A DNA stretch of 36,512 nt, taken from contig JACRGJ010000030.1 of NCBI GenBank assembly GCA_016212425.1, positions 1 to 36,512 on the forward strand, read 5' to 3'. A program made the translations under genes and the position numbers. Source of the stretch: Micrococcales bacterium (lineage in GTDB: Bacteria; Actinomycetota; Actinomycetes; Actinomycetales; Microbacteriaceae). Positions 23,479 through 32,052 of the stretch are shown here, one piece after another. The notes beneath the pieces are model-generated. The model was not told the origin of the DNA, searched no databases, and was given only the letters and a program-made list of their open reading frames with translations. Position 1 is the first letter of the stretch. Every line of letters starts with the position of its first letter.

Positions 23479-26001
23479 ATGCATCGCGGCCGCCTCCGGG
23501 TGATGCTCGGCGCTGCGCCGGGTGTCGGCAAGACCTACGCCATGCTCGAGGAGGGCCGGCGCCTGCGCGAGGCCGGCGACGACGTGATCGTCGCGATCGT
23601 CGAGACGCACGGGCGAGCCGCGACATCCTCGCTCGTGGAGGGGCTCGAGGTCCTGCCACGACGGCGCGTCGAGCACCGCGGGGTCACCCTCGAGGAGCTG
23701 GACGTCGACGCGGTCCTCACCCGCCGCCCGAGCATCGCCCTGGTCGACGAGCTCGCGCACACCGACGTGCCGGGCTCGGCGCACGCGAAGCGCTGGGAAG
23801 ACGTCGAGCAGATCCTCGACGCCGGCATCGACGTGATCTCCACCGTCAACATCCAGCACATCGAGTCGCTGAACGACGTCGTGGAGCGGATCACCGGGGT
23901 GCCTCAGCGGGAGACCATCCCCGACCACGTGCTGCGGCGCGCCGACCAGATCGAGCTCGTGGATCTGGCCCCCCAGGCGCTGCGGAATCGCCTGGCCGAG
24001 GGGCTGGTGTACCCCGCGGCGCGGGTGGATGCGGCGCTGTCGAACTACTTCCGCCTCGGCAACCTCACCGCGCTGCGGGAACTGGCGCTGCTCTGGCTCG
24101 CCGACGAGGTCGACTCCGCCCTGCAGGCGTACCGGGCCGAGCACGGCATCCACCGCCCGTGGGAGGCACGTGAGCGGATCGTCGTCGCGCTCACCGGCGG
24201 CCCCGAGGGCGAAACCCTGCTGCGGCGCGGGGCGCGGATCGCTCAGCGCTCCGGCGGCGGCACCCTGTACGCCGTGCACGTGATCAGCCCGGACGGCCTG
24301 GCGAAGCCCGGAGCCGCGAATCTCGCAGCGCAGCGCTCCCTCGTGGAGTCCCTGGGCGGCAGCTTCCACCAGGTGGTCGCCGAGCGGGTCTCCGCCGCGC
24401 TCGTGCAGTTCGCCCGCAGCGTCGACGCGACCCAGCTCGTCGTCGGCGTCAGCCGACGCTCCCGCGTCGCGCGGCTTCTCGGCGGGGCCGGGACCTCCGC
24501 CAGCGTCATCCGCTCCTCCGGCGACATCGACGTGCACATCGTCAGTCACGCCGAGGCCGGGTCGCTCGGGCTGCCGCGCTTCGGCGGGGCGCTTCCCGTC
24601 CGCCGGAAGATCGCCGGATTCGTGCTCGCGGCGCTCGCCCTGCCCCTCGTGGCGGCCCTGCTCTCGCTCGTCCGCTCGACCAACTCCCTTCCCGTCGACA
24701 CGCTCCTGTTCCAGCTTGTCGTCGTCGTGGTGGCCCTGGTCGGCGGGATCTGGCCCGCCCTGTTCTCGGCCGTGGTCGCCGGGTTCCTGCTCGACTTCTT
24801 CTTCATCCCCCCGCTCTACGTGGTGCGCATCGCCGACCCGATGCACGCACTCGCCCTCGTGATCTTCGTGGTGGTCGCCGCGCTCGTCAGCCTGGTCGTC
24901 GACCAGGCCGCGCGGCGGGCCCTGGTGGCTGCCCGCGCCTCGGCCGAGGCCGAGGTGCTCGTCGCCGTGGCCGGCGGGGTGCTGAGCGGATCCGATGCCC
25001 TGCACGCGCTCGTCGCCCGGCTGCGCGAGGCCTTCGGCCTGCAGCGTGTCGCGCTGCTGCAGGGCGACACCGTGATCACGAGCGACGAGGACCCGGCCCT
25101 GGCGGATGCCGCGAGCCGCCCGGATGCGATCGAGGCGATCCAGGAGATCGGCGAGAACGCCCACATCTCCCTCGTCGGGCGCCCGCTGGAGGCATCGGAC
25201 CGGCGCGTGCTCGGCGCCTTCGCCTCGCAGCTGGAGGCGGCGCTGGTGCAGCGTCGGCTGAGCACCGCCGCGGCCGACGCGGCCCCCTTGGCGGAGGCGG
25301 ACCGACTGCGAAGCGCCCTGCTCGCCGCGGTCGGCCACGACCTCCGCCGGCCGCTCGCCGCCGCCCGCGCGGCCGTCACCTCGCTCCGCTCGCCCGACAG
25401 CGGGCTCCAGCCCCGCGACCGCGAGGAGCTGCTCGAGACCGCCGACGAGAGCCTCGATGCGCTCGGCCGCCTCATCTCGGACCTTCTCGACGTGAGCCGA
25501 CTGCAAGCCGGGGTCATCGGGGTGCATCCGGTCGAGGTGGAACTGGACCAGGTCGTGGTCACCGTGCTCGACGAGCTCGACCTGGCACCCGGCCAGGTCG
25601 AGCTCGAGCTCTCCCCCGTCGCTCCGGTGACCGCGGATCCGGTGCTCCTGGAGCGCGTCGTGGAGAACCTGCTCGCGAACGCGCTCCGCTACTCCCCGGT
25701 CGGCGCGGTTCCCGCGGTCACGACCAGCGAACTGGGCGACCGGGTGCAGCTGCGGGTCGTCGACGCCGGTCCCGGCATCCCCCTCGATCGCCGCGACGAC
25801 GTGTTCCTGCCCTTCCAGCGCCGGGGCGATACCGACAACAGCACCGGGGTGGGGCTGGGGCTCGCGCTCGCGAAGGGCTTCGTCGAGGCCATGGGCGGCA
25901 CCATCGAGGTGGAGGACACTCCGGGCGGGGGCCTGACCATGGTGGTGGAGCTCGCCGCGCACCACCCGTCACCCGTATCGGTGCCGGAGCCGGCGCGGTG
26001 A
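23479..26001 (+). CDS. kdpD: Sensor histidine kinase KdpD
   Basis: KdpD senses potassium limitation or osmotic stress and phosphorylates KdpE. The 840 residues contain the KdpD domain with Walker A GAAPGVGKT (11-19) and VDELAHTDVPGSAH (around 90-103). A universal-stress-like domain (around 234-355) comes next, then four clustered membrane segments (about 377-468) and a GAF-like part. The kinase core has His620 in AVGHDLRRPLAAA and ATP-binding boxes VENLLANALRYSP and GPGIP, then GVGLGLALAKGF. All expected parts are present, so it should be active. Its TGA overlaps the kdpE GTG by four bases. Confidence 0.95.
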   Translation: MHRGRLRVMLGAAPGVGKTYAMLEEGRRLREAGDDVIVAIVETHGRAATSSLVEGLEVLPRRRVEHRGVTLEELDVDAVLTRRPSIALVDELAHTDVPGSAHAKRWEDVEQILDAGIDVISTVNIQHIESLNDVVERITGVPQRETIPDHVLRRADQIELVDLAPQALRNRLAEGLVYPAARVDAALSNYFRLGNLTALRELALLWLADEVDSALQAYRAEHGIHRPWEARERIVVALTGGPEGETLLRRGARIAQRSGGGTLYAVHVISPDGLAKPGAANLAAQRSLVESLGGSFHQVVAERVSAALVQFARSVDATQLVVGVSRRSRVARLLGGAGTSASVIRSSGDIDVHIVSHAEAGSLGLPRFGGALPVRRKIAGFVLAALALPLVAALLSLVRSTNSLPVDTLLFQLVVVVVALVGGIWPALFSAVVAGFLLDFFFIPPLYVVRIADPMHALALVIFVVVAALVSLVVDQAARRALVAARASAEAEVLVAVAGGVLSGSDALHALVARLREAFGLQRVALLQGDTVITSDEDPALADAASRPDAIEAIQEIGENAHISLVGRPLEASDRRVLGAFASQLEAALVQRRLSTAAADAAPLAEADRLRSALLAAVGHDLRRPLAAARAAVTSLRSPDSGLQPRDREELLETADESLDALGRLISDLLDVSRLQAGVIGVHPVEVELDQVVVTVLDELDLAPGQVELELSPVAPVTADPVLLERVVENLLANALRYSPVGAVPAVTTSELGDRVQLRVVDAGPGIPLDRRDDVFLPFQRRGDTDNSTGVGLGLALAKGFVEAMGGTIEVEDTPGGGLTMVVELAAHHPSPVSVPEPAR

Positions 26002-26669
26002 GGATCCTCGTCGCCGACGACGACCCGCAGATCCTCCGGGCGCTGCGGATCACCCTCGCCGCGCGGGGCTACGAGATCGAGACGGCCTCGGACGGGGCCA
26101 CGGCGATCGCGGTCGCCGGCCGCACGCATCCGGACCTCCTCGTGGTCGACCTCGGGATGCCGGGCCTGAGCGGAGTGCAGGTCATCGAGGCGGTGCGCGG
26201 CTGGTCGGCGGTGCCGATCCTCGTGGTGTCGGGACGCACGGAGTCCTGGGACAAGGTGGAGGCCCTCGACGCGGGCGCCGACGACTACGTCACCAAGCCC
26301 TTCGCGATCGACGAGCTGCTCGCGCGGGTGCGCGCCCTCACCCGCCGCGGCGCATCGGCGCCGGAGGAGCCCGTCGTGGAGTTCAGCGAGGTCGTGGTGG
26401 ATCTGGCGGCCCACCGCGTGACCCGCGCCGGTGCGCCCGTGCGCCTCACTCCCACGGAGTGGCGGCTGCTGGAGGCGCTGGTGCGCAACCCCGACCGGTT
26501 GCTGACCCGCGAGACGTTGCTGACCCGGGTCTGGGGTCCGCAGTACACGAACGACACCGGGTACCTCCGCCTGTACATCGCGCAGCTGCGCAAGAAGCTC
26601 GAGGTCGACACGTCGGCGCCCCGCCACATCCGCACCGAATCCGGGATGGGCTATCGCTTCACCCCGTGA
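25998..26669 (+). CDS. kdpE: KdpE response regulator, OmpR family
   Basis: KdpE is the DNA-binding partner of KdpD and activates kdpFABC. The 223 residues comprise a receiver domain with the acidic pocket ADDD (6-9), the phosphorylated Asp51 in LLVVDLGMPG and the conserved Lys100 in DDYVTKPF. An OmpR-type winged helix follows with LTPTEWRLLEALVRNPDRLLT and the closing wing RTESGMGYRF. The start is GTG inside the kdpD stop, a sign of translational coupling. The spaced CGTNAG repeats at 18704-18752 are its likely binding site. It converges with the RNase P RNA gene. Confidence 0.95.
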   Translation: MRILVADDDPQILRALRITLAARGYEIETASDGATAIAVAGRTHPDLLVVDLGMPGLSGVQVIEAVRGWSAVPILVVSGRTESWDKVEALDAGADDYVTKPFAIDELLARVRALTRRGASAPEEPVVEFSEVVVDLAAHRVTRAGAPVRLTPTEWRLLEALVRNPDRLLTRETLLTRVWGPQYTNDTGYLRLYIAQLRKKLEVDTSAPRHIRTESGMGYRFTP

Positions 26670-26690
26670 GTCCGTGCGGTTGCGGTGGGG

Positions 26691-27082
26691 CGAACGGGTC
26701 GGCCGATACGCCGGGTTCTGTACCGCCCCTCGCGGGACGGTGACGGCCATCTCTCTCGGGACCGCGTCACCACGGTCCTCCAGCGGCCCACCCGACACCT
26801 CGGCGAGCAGCGTCAACGGTGTCTGTCTGGCCTTGCTCCGGGCGAGGCTTGCCCAGCGAGCCCGGTCGCCCGGGCCCCTGGTGGTCTCTTACACCACCGT
26901 TTCACCCTTACTCCGGATGCCGTGGCACCCGGGGCGGTCTGCTCTCTGTTGCGCTTTCTCGCGGATCACTCCGGGTGGGTGTTACCCACCGCCCTGCTCT
27001 GTGGAGCCCGGACGTTCCTCGGCACCGCCGTCGCATCCGAGGACCCGACGACGGCGACGCGACCGTCTGGCCGGCCCGTTCG
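26691..27082 (-). ncRNA. rnpB: RNase P RNA, bacterial type A
   Basis: This is the catalytic RNA that trims tRNA 5' ends. Read on the minus strand, it has the conserved GAGGAACGTCCGGGCTCC near the 5' side, AACAGAGAGCAGACCG, GTAAGGGTGAAACGGTG, GTAAGAGACCACCAG, GAGCAAGGCCAGACAG and the 3' ACAGAACCCGGCGTATCGG. These match the order in known bacterial RNase P RNAs. The ends come from the P1 stem: 27069-27082 pairs with 26691-26704 (one mismatch). The length, about 392, is normal for actinobacteria. It follows the zinc-ribbon gene by 28 bases, as in other actinobacteria. Confidence 0.95.
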
Positions 27083-27089
27083 CGCTGCC

Positions 27090-27095
27090 ATCCTC
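27090..27095 (-). promoter_or_regulatory. Possible rnpB -10 element
   Basis: GAGGAT on the minus strand lies seven bases before the predicted RNase P RNA 5' end. There is no convincing -35, and transcription from the upstream gene is an alternative. Confidence 0.25.
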
Positions 27096-27110
27096 GCAGA
27101 TCCGCGGGGA

Positions 27111-27851
27111 TCAGATGCCCGACTCCTCCGTGCGGACGAGGATGGCACTGGATTCCGGGCAGATGAGCACGTCCTCGGGCGCCGCCTGGGCGACCGCGCG
27201 GAGGTCGGCGACGCCGAGCGCGACCCCCACCGCCGTCGAGACCCCACCCCGCAGGAGGGAGGCGCCGACGCCGTAGCGCGCGCGCTGCTTCTCGTAGAGC
27301 GCCACCAGGTCCGCGGGCAGGCGCCCGACGATCTCGTCCCGCTCCCGCACCGCCTGAGCACGGTCGCGCTCCAGCGCGCCGAGCGCCGCATCCCGGGCCG
27401 CCACCGCCTCCGCATGACGCGTCGCCAGGCCCGCGAGGGCCTCCCGGGTCGCGGCCAGCGCGCCCTCGCGCTCCTCGACCCGCTCCATCACCACCAGCTC
27501 GATGTCCTCGAGGTCGCTCTTCCGTCGTGCCAGGGCCTGCAGCTCCTGCTCCAGGCCCTGGATGTCCTTCATCGACGACGAGTTCTGCAGCCGCTGCTGA
27601 TCGCGGGCGATCCGCGCGTCGACCACCGCGACATCCGCCTCCGTCCGGCGCAGCTCCGCGCGGGCGTCCTCCACCGCCCCGGTCTGCTCGACCACGAGCC
27701 GCTCGGACTGGGTGCGGTCGGCGGTGACCTCAGCGACCACCGCCGACTCCGGCAGCTTCGCGCGCCGGGTGGCGAGACGCTGGAGCGTGGTGTCCAGGAT
27801 CTGCAGATCCAGCAGCAGCGCCTGGTCGGCGGGGGCGGCGGTGAGGGTCAT
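27111..27851 (-). CDS. C4-type zinc-ribbon family coiled-coil protein with degenerate ribbon
   Basis: The 246 residues form a long alpha-helical coiled-coil hairpin (about 10-175) with the family stretch NSSSMKDIQGLEQELQALAR (about 90-109), followed by a short C-terminal domain. In the family this domain has two Cys-x-x-Cys pairs; here only one cysteine remains, in VLICPESSAILVRTEESGI, so zinc is probably not bound. The family's role is unclear, with proposals ranging from nucleic-acid binding to scaffolding. It starts 25 bases after the Nif3-family gene and is probably co-transcribed with it. A purine-rich GAGAGGA precedes its ATG. Confidence 0.85.
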   Translation of the reverse strand: MTLTAAPADQALLLDLQILDTTLQRLATRRAKLPESAVVAEVTADRTQSERLVVEQTGAVEDARAELRRTEADVAVVDARIARDQQRLQNSSSMKDIQGLEQELQALARRKSDLEDIELVVMERVEEREGALAATREALAGLATRHAEAVAARDAALGALERDRAQAVRERDEIVGRLPADLVALYEKQRARYGVGASLLRGGVSTAVGVALGVADLRAVAQAAPEDVLICPESSAILVRTEESGI

Positions 27852-27876
27852 CCCGGTCCTCTCGAGGTCGAATCGG

Positions 27877-28707
27877 TCACTGGGTGACCGCGAAGTCCCA
27901 CGGGTCGGTACGCAGGTCGCTCACCGTCACCGCGACATCCGGGAGCGCGGCGCGCAGCTCGGCGGCGGCGACCTCCAGCCACAGCCACTCGCTGGCCCAG
28001 TGCGAGGTGTCCAGCAGCGCCGGTCCGCCGCCCAGCCGGGCGTTCTCGCGCGCCTCGGAGGCCGGATGGTGGCGCAGGTCGCGGGTCACGTACGCATCGG
28101 CGCCGAGCACGGCGGGATGCGCGAGCAGGGAGTCGCCCGCGCCGGCGCAGACCGCGACGCGGCGGATCGGGGCGTCCCACTCTCCCGAACCGCGGATGCC
28201 GGTGGCGGTCGCCGGCAGCAGCTCGGCCAGGCGCCGGGCCAGATCGCCGAGGGAGATGCTCGCGGGCAGGTCGCCGACTCGGCCGAGACCGGTTCCGCCA
28301 TCGGCCCCCGCCGCGATCGGCTCGATGCCCTGCAGCCCGAGGCGCTCGGCGAGGACGGCGGAGGTGCCCGAGCCGACCACGTCGGCGTTCGTGTGCGCGG
28401 CGATGAGACCGCATCCCGATCGGATGAGGCGGGCGATCACGGCGCCCTTGCCGCGGTCCTCGGCGACCGCCGTCACCCCGCGCAGCAGCAGCGGATGGTG
28501 CACGAGCAGCAGGTCGTCACCGGCCGCGACCGCCTCGTCCGCGGTCTCCAGCACCGCGTCGACCGCGAGGCGGATGCGGCTCACCCGGGCCGCGGGGTCC
28601 CCCACCAGGAGCCCTGGCGCGTCCCAGGCCTCCGCCCCGGAGAGCGGCCACAGGCCGCGGGCGACACGGTCCACGTCCGCGAGGGTCGTGGTCGGGCCGG
28701 AGTGCAC
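27877..28707 (-). CDS. Nif3-like dinuclear metal-centre protein
   Basis: The 276 residues are those of the Nif3/DUF34 family, a toroidal metal-binding fold sometimes called GTP cyclohydrolase 1 type 2. Metal ligands are visible in LLVHHPLLL (two histidines), IAAHTNADVV, and the late DTSHWASEW with His and Glu. The middle insertion found in some members is absent, giving the short form. The function is unsettled; a metallochaperone or metabolite-repair role has been proposed. The start is set at GTG 28707 because TACACT lies exactly six bases before it, although the frame is open to 28740. The zinc-ribbon gene follows 25 bases later, a widespread pairing. Confidence 0.88.
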   Translation of the reverse strand: MHSGPTTTLADVDRVARGLWPLSGAEAWDAPGLLVGDPAARVSRIRLAVDAVLETADEAVAAGDDLLLVHHPLLLRGVTAVAEDRGKGAVIARLIRSGCGLIAAHTNADVVGSGTSAVLAERLGLQGIEPIAAGADGGTGLGRVGDLPASISLGDLARRLAELLPATATGIRGSGEWDAPIRRVAVCAGAGDSLLAHPAVLGADAYVTRDLRHHPASEARENARLGGGPALLDTSHWASEWLWLEVAAAELRAALPDVAVTVSDLRTDPWDFAVTQ

Positions 28708-28713
28708 TCGCCC

Positions 28714-28719
28714 AGTGTA
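28714..28719 (-). promoter_or_regulatory. -10 element of the Nif3-family gene
   Basis: TACACT on the minus strand lies six bases before the GTG at 28707. It defines the start and predicts a leaderless mRNA. Confidence 0.5.
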
Positions 28720-28759
28720 GGGACGGTGCCGCGGCGGCACGGCGCTCCGTTCGACCGCC

Positions 28760-31700
28760 TCAGATGCGGATCGCCTCCTGGCGCCGGATCACCGGGATGG
28801 CCGACAGCAGAGGCACGAGCAACCCCAGGGCGAGCGCCAGGAATACGCCGATGTCGGTGCCGGCGAGCGGATCGGCGCGCGGGATGCCGAGCAGCCACAG
28901 CGCCCAGCCCTGCCAGGACAGCCAATCGGCGCGGGCGCTGGTGAACCCGAACGCCAGCGCGGTGATGAGGACGAAGGCGACCAGGTTCGGCACCCGGACG
29001 TCCGGATAGATGCCCCCGCGCCGCAGGAGCGACGGCGTGTGGAAGCGCCGGTTGCGGATCATCACCTCCGCCGCGAAGATCCCAGCCCAGGCGGCGACGG
29101 GCACCGCAACGGTGGTGAGCACCTCGCGGATGATGTCCTGCGCATCCGCCCCGGTGAGCACGAGCAGGACCCCCGCACCGGCGGTGAGCACGCCGGCGAT
29201 GGCGGTGGCGACGGGTCGGGGCAGGCTGCTCCCGCCCTCACGCGGGACGAGGGTGCCGAGCACGGCGAAGCCGCCCGAGTAGGTGGCGATCAGGGCCCCG
29301 GCGAGCGAGGCGAGCACCGCACCCGCAAGCAACGGCACGGGGAACCAGCCGGGCAGGATCCCCTCGAGCGTCTCCAGGGGCGACACCACCAGCCCCCGGG
29401 CCAGCGCGGGCGAGGACGCCGCGAGCACCGCCCCCCAGCCGATCAGCACGAGCGCCGGGAGGCCGGCCCCGAGGCAGGCGGCGAGCATGCTGGTCGACCC
29501 GGCGCCCGTCGTGGACTGGTAGCGGGCGACATCCGCCGAGCTGTGCACCCAGGCGAGTCCGACGAAGCTGAAGACCAGGACGACGCCGGATGCCACCAGG
29601 AGCCAGGAGCCGTCGCCGGCGCCGAGGGCGGCGGCCAGATCGACGCGACCGGCCGTGAGAACGATCACCGTGACGGCGAGGACGGCCGTGAGCACGGTCA
29701 GCGCGAACTGCACCCGGGAGAGCAGTCCGTAGCCGACGACGGCGACGAGCCCCGTAAGCAGGGCACCGCCGAGCACGCCCAGCACCGGCCAGAGGACGCT
29801 GCTGCCGCCCGTGCCGATCCGGACGACATCGCCCACCACCCAGAGCAGAGCCCCTCCCCAGACCGCTCGGGAGAGCACCGCGACGGCGCCGGGAAGGACG
29901 TTCCCGATCAGCCCGAAGCTCGCCCGGGACACGACCAGGGTGGGCTGCCCGCTCCACTTCCCGGCCAGGGTGCCGAGCCCGAGGGGCAGCAGCGAGAGGG
30001 CGACGCCGCCGAGGACCGCCAGGATCGCCTGGCGCAAGCTCATCCCCATCCCGAACAGCACGGCGCCGATGCCGAGGCTGAGCGGCGCTGCGTTCGCCGC
30101 GAACCACAGCCAGAACAGGCGGGTCGCCCGTCCGGCCCGCTGGTCGAGCCGCGTCGGGTCGGCGCCGGCGGTTTCGACCTCGAGCACGCGCGGAAGCCGC
30201 GTGGCCGCGATCGGGGTGACCTGCGGCGCCTCCGCGTCGACGGCCGCGGCCTGTGCCGGTGGCAGCGCCGAGGTCTGCACCGTGCCGAGCGGAAGTCCCG
30301 CGCTGAGCGGGGTCACGCGATCGGAGGGGTCGACGGAGCCGTCCTCCTCGTCCGAGTACGCGGAGTCTCCGGCGCCCCGCCCGAGCTCGGGGTCATCCCC
30401 CGGCCCGGAGGCCGCGGCACCCCGGCCGTGCGGGGCCTCCGGCTCCAGCGCGGGTGTGGGCGGCGCGGCCACCGGCGGGGGGGCCACTGGTGGTGGGGCG
30501 CTCGCGAGGTCGAACCACGGTGTCGCCGTGCCCCCGATGCCGCCGACGGGCGGCGCCGGCGGCAGCTCGACCCAGCCTTCCCGATCACCGCCGACGGCGG
30601 CGGGCACGTCCTCCCTGGTAACCGCCGCAGCGGGCTCGGCCGCAGCGGGCTCGGGCTCGGTCGCAGCAGGCTCGGGCTCTCGGCTCCCGGGGGCGTCGGG
30701 CTCCGGCTCCTCCTCCGGGCTCCCGGCCGCAGCACCGGGCTCGGCGGGACCGACCAGCCCGTCGGCCGGCGGGGGGACTGCGTCGGGTTGCGGGACGAGA
30801 TGGGGCATGGCCGCGGCCGGGGCGGGGAAGAGGTCGGCGGCGTCCGTTGCCGGAGGCGCCCACTCGACCGGCGGGCGCCACCGCGCCGCGTCGGCCGAGT
30901 CGCGAACCGGCTCCGTGTCGGCTCCCGCCGGCTCGACCAGCCGCGTCCAGGGGCCGGCGGGCTCCACGGGGAAGGGCTGCGGGTCGAACGGGGTGACCGA
31001 GTCCTCGGTCGAAACCCACGTCTCCCCATCGTCCTCCTTGCTGGCCGGCGACGGGGCCGGCAGCTCGTCCCACGGCTTAGGTGAGGAGTCGGAGAGCAGA
31101 TCGACCGGGATCGCGTCATCCGGGGCCGGCAGGTCGAAGACCCCGAATCCGTCGGGTGATCCGTCCGGTCCCGGGCCGGCATCACCGAGATCCCACACCG
31201 TCGACGCGCGGGGCCCGGCATCCTCATCACCGCCCGCCTGCGGGATGGGCGGATCGGGGTCCGGTCCGCCGTCGAGATCCCAGACCCGGCCCGGGTCCGC
31301 GGAGGGTCCGGGGTCGGCAGTCGGGCCCGGATCCCTCACCGCGGTCCGCTCCGGCACCTGCTCGGCCCCGGGGCCGGGACGGAGGTCGGCGGCCGGCGAG
31401 GGATCCGGCGCGAAGGCCGAGGGGTCGAACGAGGTCCACGAGGCCGTCTCGGCGAGCAGACGCTCGTCCTCCCGCGACCCGACAGCGCCTTCAGCCGGAG
31501 GCCCGTCCATCGTCGGCCCGTCCATCGTCGGCCGGTCCATGGCCGGCCCGTCCACCGTCGGCCTGTCCACCGCCGGCCGGTCTACGGCCGGCTCCTGCCC
31601 GGCCGGCTCCTGCCCAGCCGACTCGCCTCCCGTGTGCTCGACCTCCCTTGACGGCCCAGCGACGGGTTCCGACCGGATGACCGGGATCGAGGAGGTATAG

Positions 31701-31789
31701 GTCGCCAGGATGGCGTCGGCCAGGGCGTCGTCGTCGATGCTGTCCGACTCGTCGTCCGGACGGCCGGCGCCCGCGGGCACGTCGGTCAT
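28760..31789 (-). CDS. NCS1/cytosine-permease-like transporter with long disordered N-terminus
   Basis: The 1009 residues split into two halves. Residues 1 to about 550 are low-complexity, rich in Pro, Asp, Glu, Ala and Gly, with a pentad repeat around 57-98 (for example VDRPTVDGPAMDRP) and no recognisable fold. From about 553 a membrane domain with around twelve segments follows, beginning RATRLFWLWFAANAAPLSLG. It contains the motif SGQPTLVVSRASFGLIGN and the helix FVGLAWVHSSADVARYQ, both like purine/cytosine permeases of the NCS1 family. The substrate cannot be read; nucleobase or a related compound is the family expectation. The ATG at 31789 is chosen because TAGACT stands seven bases upstream; the frame is open to 31894 but would run into the tRNA region. 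Confidence 0.8.
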   Translation of the reverse strand: MTDVPAGAGRPDDESDSIDDDALADAILATYTSSIPVIRSEPVAGPSREVEHTGGESAGQEPAGQEPAVDRPAVDRPTVDGPAMDRPTMDGPTMDGPPAEGAVGSREDERLLAETASWTSFDPSAFAPDPSPAADLRPGPGAEQVPERTAVRDPGPTADPGPSADPGRVWDLDGGPDPDPPIPQAGGDEDAGPRASTVWDLGDAGPGPDGSPDGFGVFDLPAPDDAIPVDLLSDSSPKPWDELPAPSPASKEDDGETWVSTEDSVTPFDPQPFPVEPAGPWTRLVEPAGADTEPVRDSADAARWRPPVEWAPPATDAADLFPAPAAAMPHLVPQPDAVPPPADGLVGPAEPGAAAGSPEEEPEPDAPGSREPEPAATEPEPAAAEPAAAVTREDVPAAVGGDREGWVELPPAPPVGGIGGTATPWFDLASAPPPVAPPPVAAPPTPALEPEAPHGRGAAASGPGDDPELGRGAGDSAYSDEEDGSVDPSDRVTPLSAGLPLGTVQTSALPPAQAAAVDAEAPQVTPIAATRLPRVLEVETAGADPTRLDQRAGRATRLFWLWFAANAAPLSLGIGAVLFGMGMSLRQAILAVLGGVALSLLPLGLGTLAGKWSGQPTLVVSRASFGLIGNVLPGAVAVLSRAVWGGALLWVVGDVVRIGTGGSSVLWPVLGVLGGALLTGLVAVVGYGLLSRVQFALTVLTAVLAVTVIVLTAGRVDLAAALGAGDGSWLLVASGVVLVFSFVGLAWVHSSADVARYQSTTGAGSTSMLAACLGAGLPALVLIGWGAVLAASSPALARGLVVSPLETLEGILPGWFPVPLLAGAVLASLAGALIATYSGGFAVLGTLVPREGGSSLPRPVATAIAGVLTAGAGVLLVLTGADAQDIIREVLTTVAVPVAAWAGIFAAEVMIRNRRFHTPSLLRRGGIYPDVRVPNLVAFVLITALAFGFTSARADWLSWQGWALWLLGIPRADPLAGTDIGVFLALALGLLVPLLSAIPVIRRQEAIRI
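31500..31620 (-). repeat. Short tandem repeat inside the permease-like gene
   Basis: Imperfect 15-base units encode the pentad [ATP]-[VM]-D-[RG]-P several times, followed on the N-terminal side by two copies of GQEPA. Such tracts can change length by slippage, which would alter only the disordered part of the protein. Confidence 0.6.
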
Positions 31790-31796
31790 GCGCGCG

Positions 31797-31802
31797 AGTC
31801 TA
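31797..31802 (-). promoter_or_regulatory. -10 element of the permease-like gene
   Basis: TAGACT on the minus strand is followed by seven bases and the ATG at 31789. A leaderless mRNA is predicted. Confidence 0.45.
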
Positions 31803-31864
31803 GGGTCGGAGCACCGGCGCGGACGGGCGACTGGCCGCAGGACACCCGGGCTTCGGGAGGCCGG

Positions 31865-31937
31865 TGGGCCCTGACGGGCTCGAACCGCCGACATCCTCGG
31901 TGTAAACGAGGCGCTCTACCACCTGAGCTAAAGGCCC
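31865..31937 (-). tRNA. tRNA-Val (anticodon TAC)
   Basis: A 73-base cloverleaf: acceptor stem GGGCCTT/AGGGCCC, D-arm with AGCTCAGGTGGTAGAGC, anticodon stem CCTCG/CGAGG around the loop TTTACAC with TAC at the centre, and T-arm with GGTTCGAGCC. The discriminator base is A and CCA is not encoded. TAC reads GUA and GUG valine codons, the minor set in such a high-GC genome apart from GUG. Confidence 0.95.
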
Positions 31938-31961
31938 GTGCCGCGCGCGGCGACTGCAGCG

Positions 31962-31967
31962 ATGCTA
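31962..31967 (-). promoter_or_regulatory. Likely tRNA-Val -10 element
   Basis: TAGCAT on the minus strand lies 24 bases before the mature tRNA 5' end and would give a short precursor leader. Confidence 0.4.
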
Positions 31968-32052
31968 CCCGGCGCACCGCATCCGGAGCCGGTGACCGAC
32001 GCCCGCTCGAGCGGCGAACCCGTGCCCACGTCGAGCACGCCCTGCGGCCGGA

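Noticed and set aside
26670-27110. Plus-strand open frames across the kdpE/zinc-ribbon gap
   Set aside because: The interval is occupied by RNase P RNA on the minus strand, with its conserved core recognisable end to end.
31500-31620. CRISPR-like or mobile-element repeat
   Set aside because: The units are short, imperfect, contiguous and in frame as protein pentads. There are no spacers and no terminal inverted repeats.
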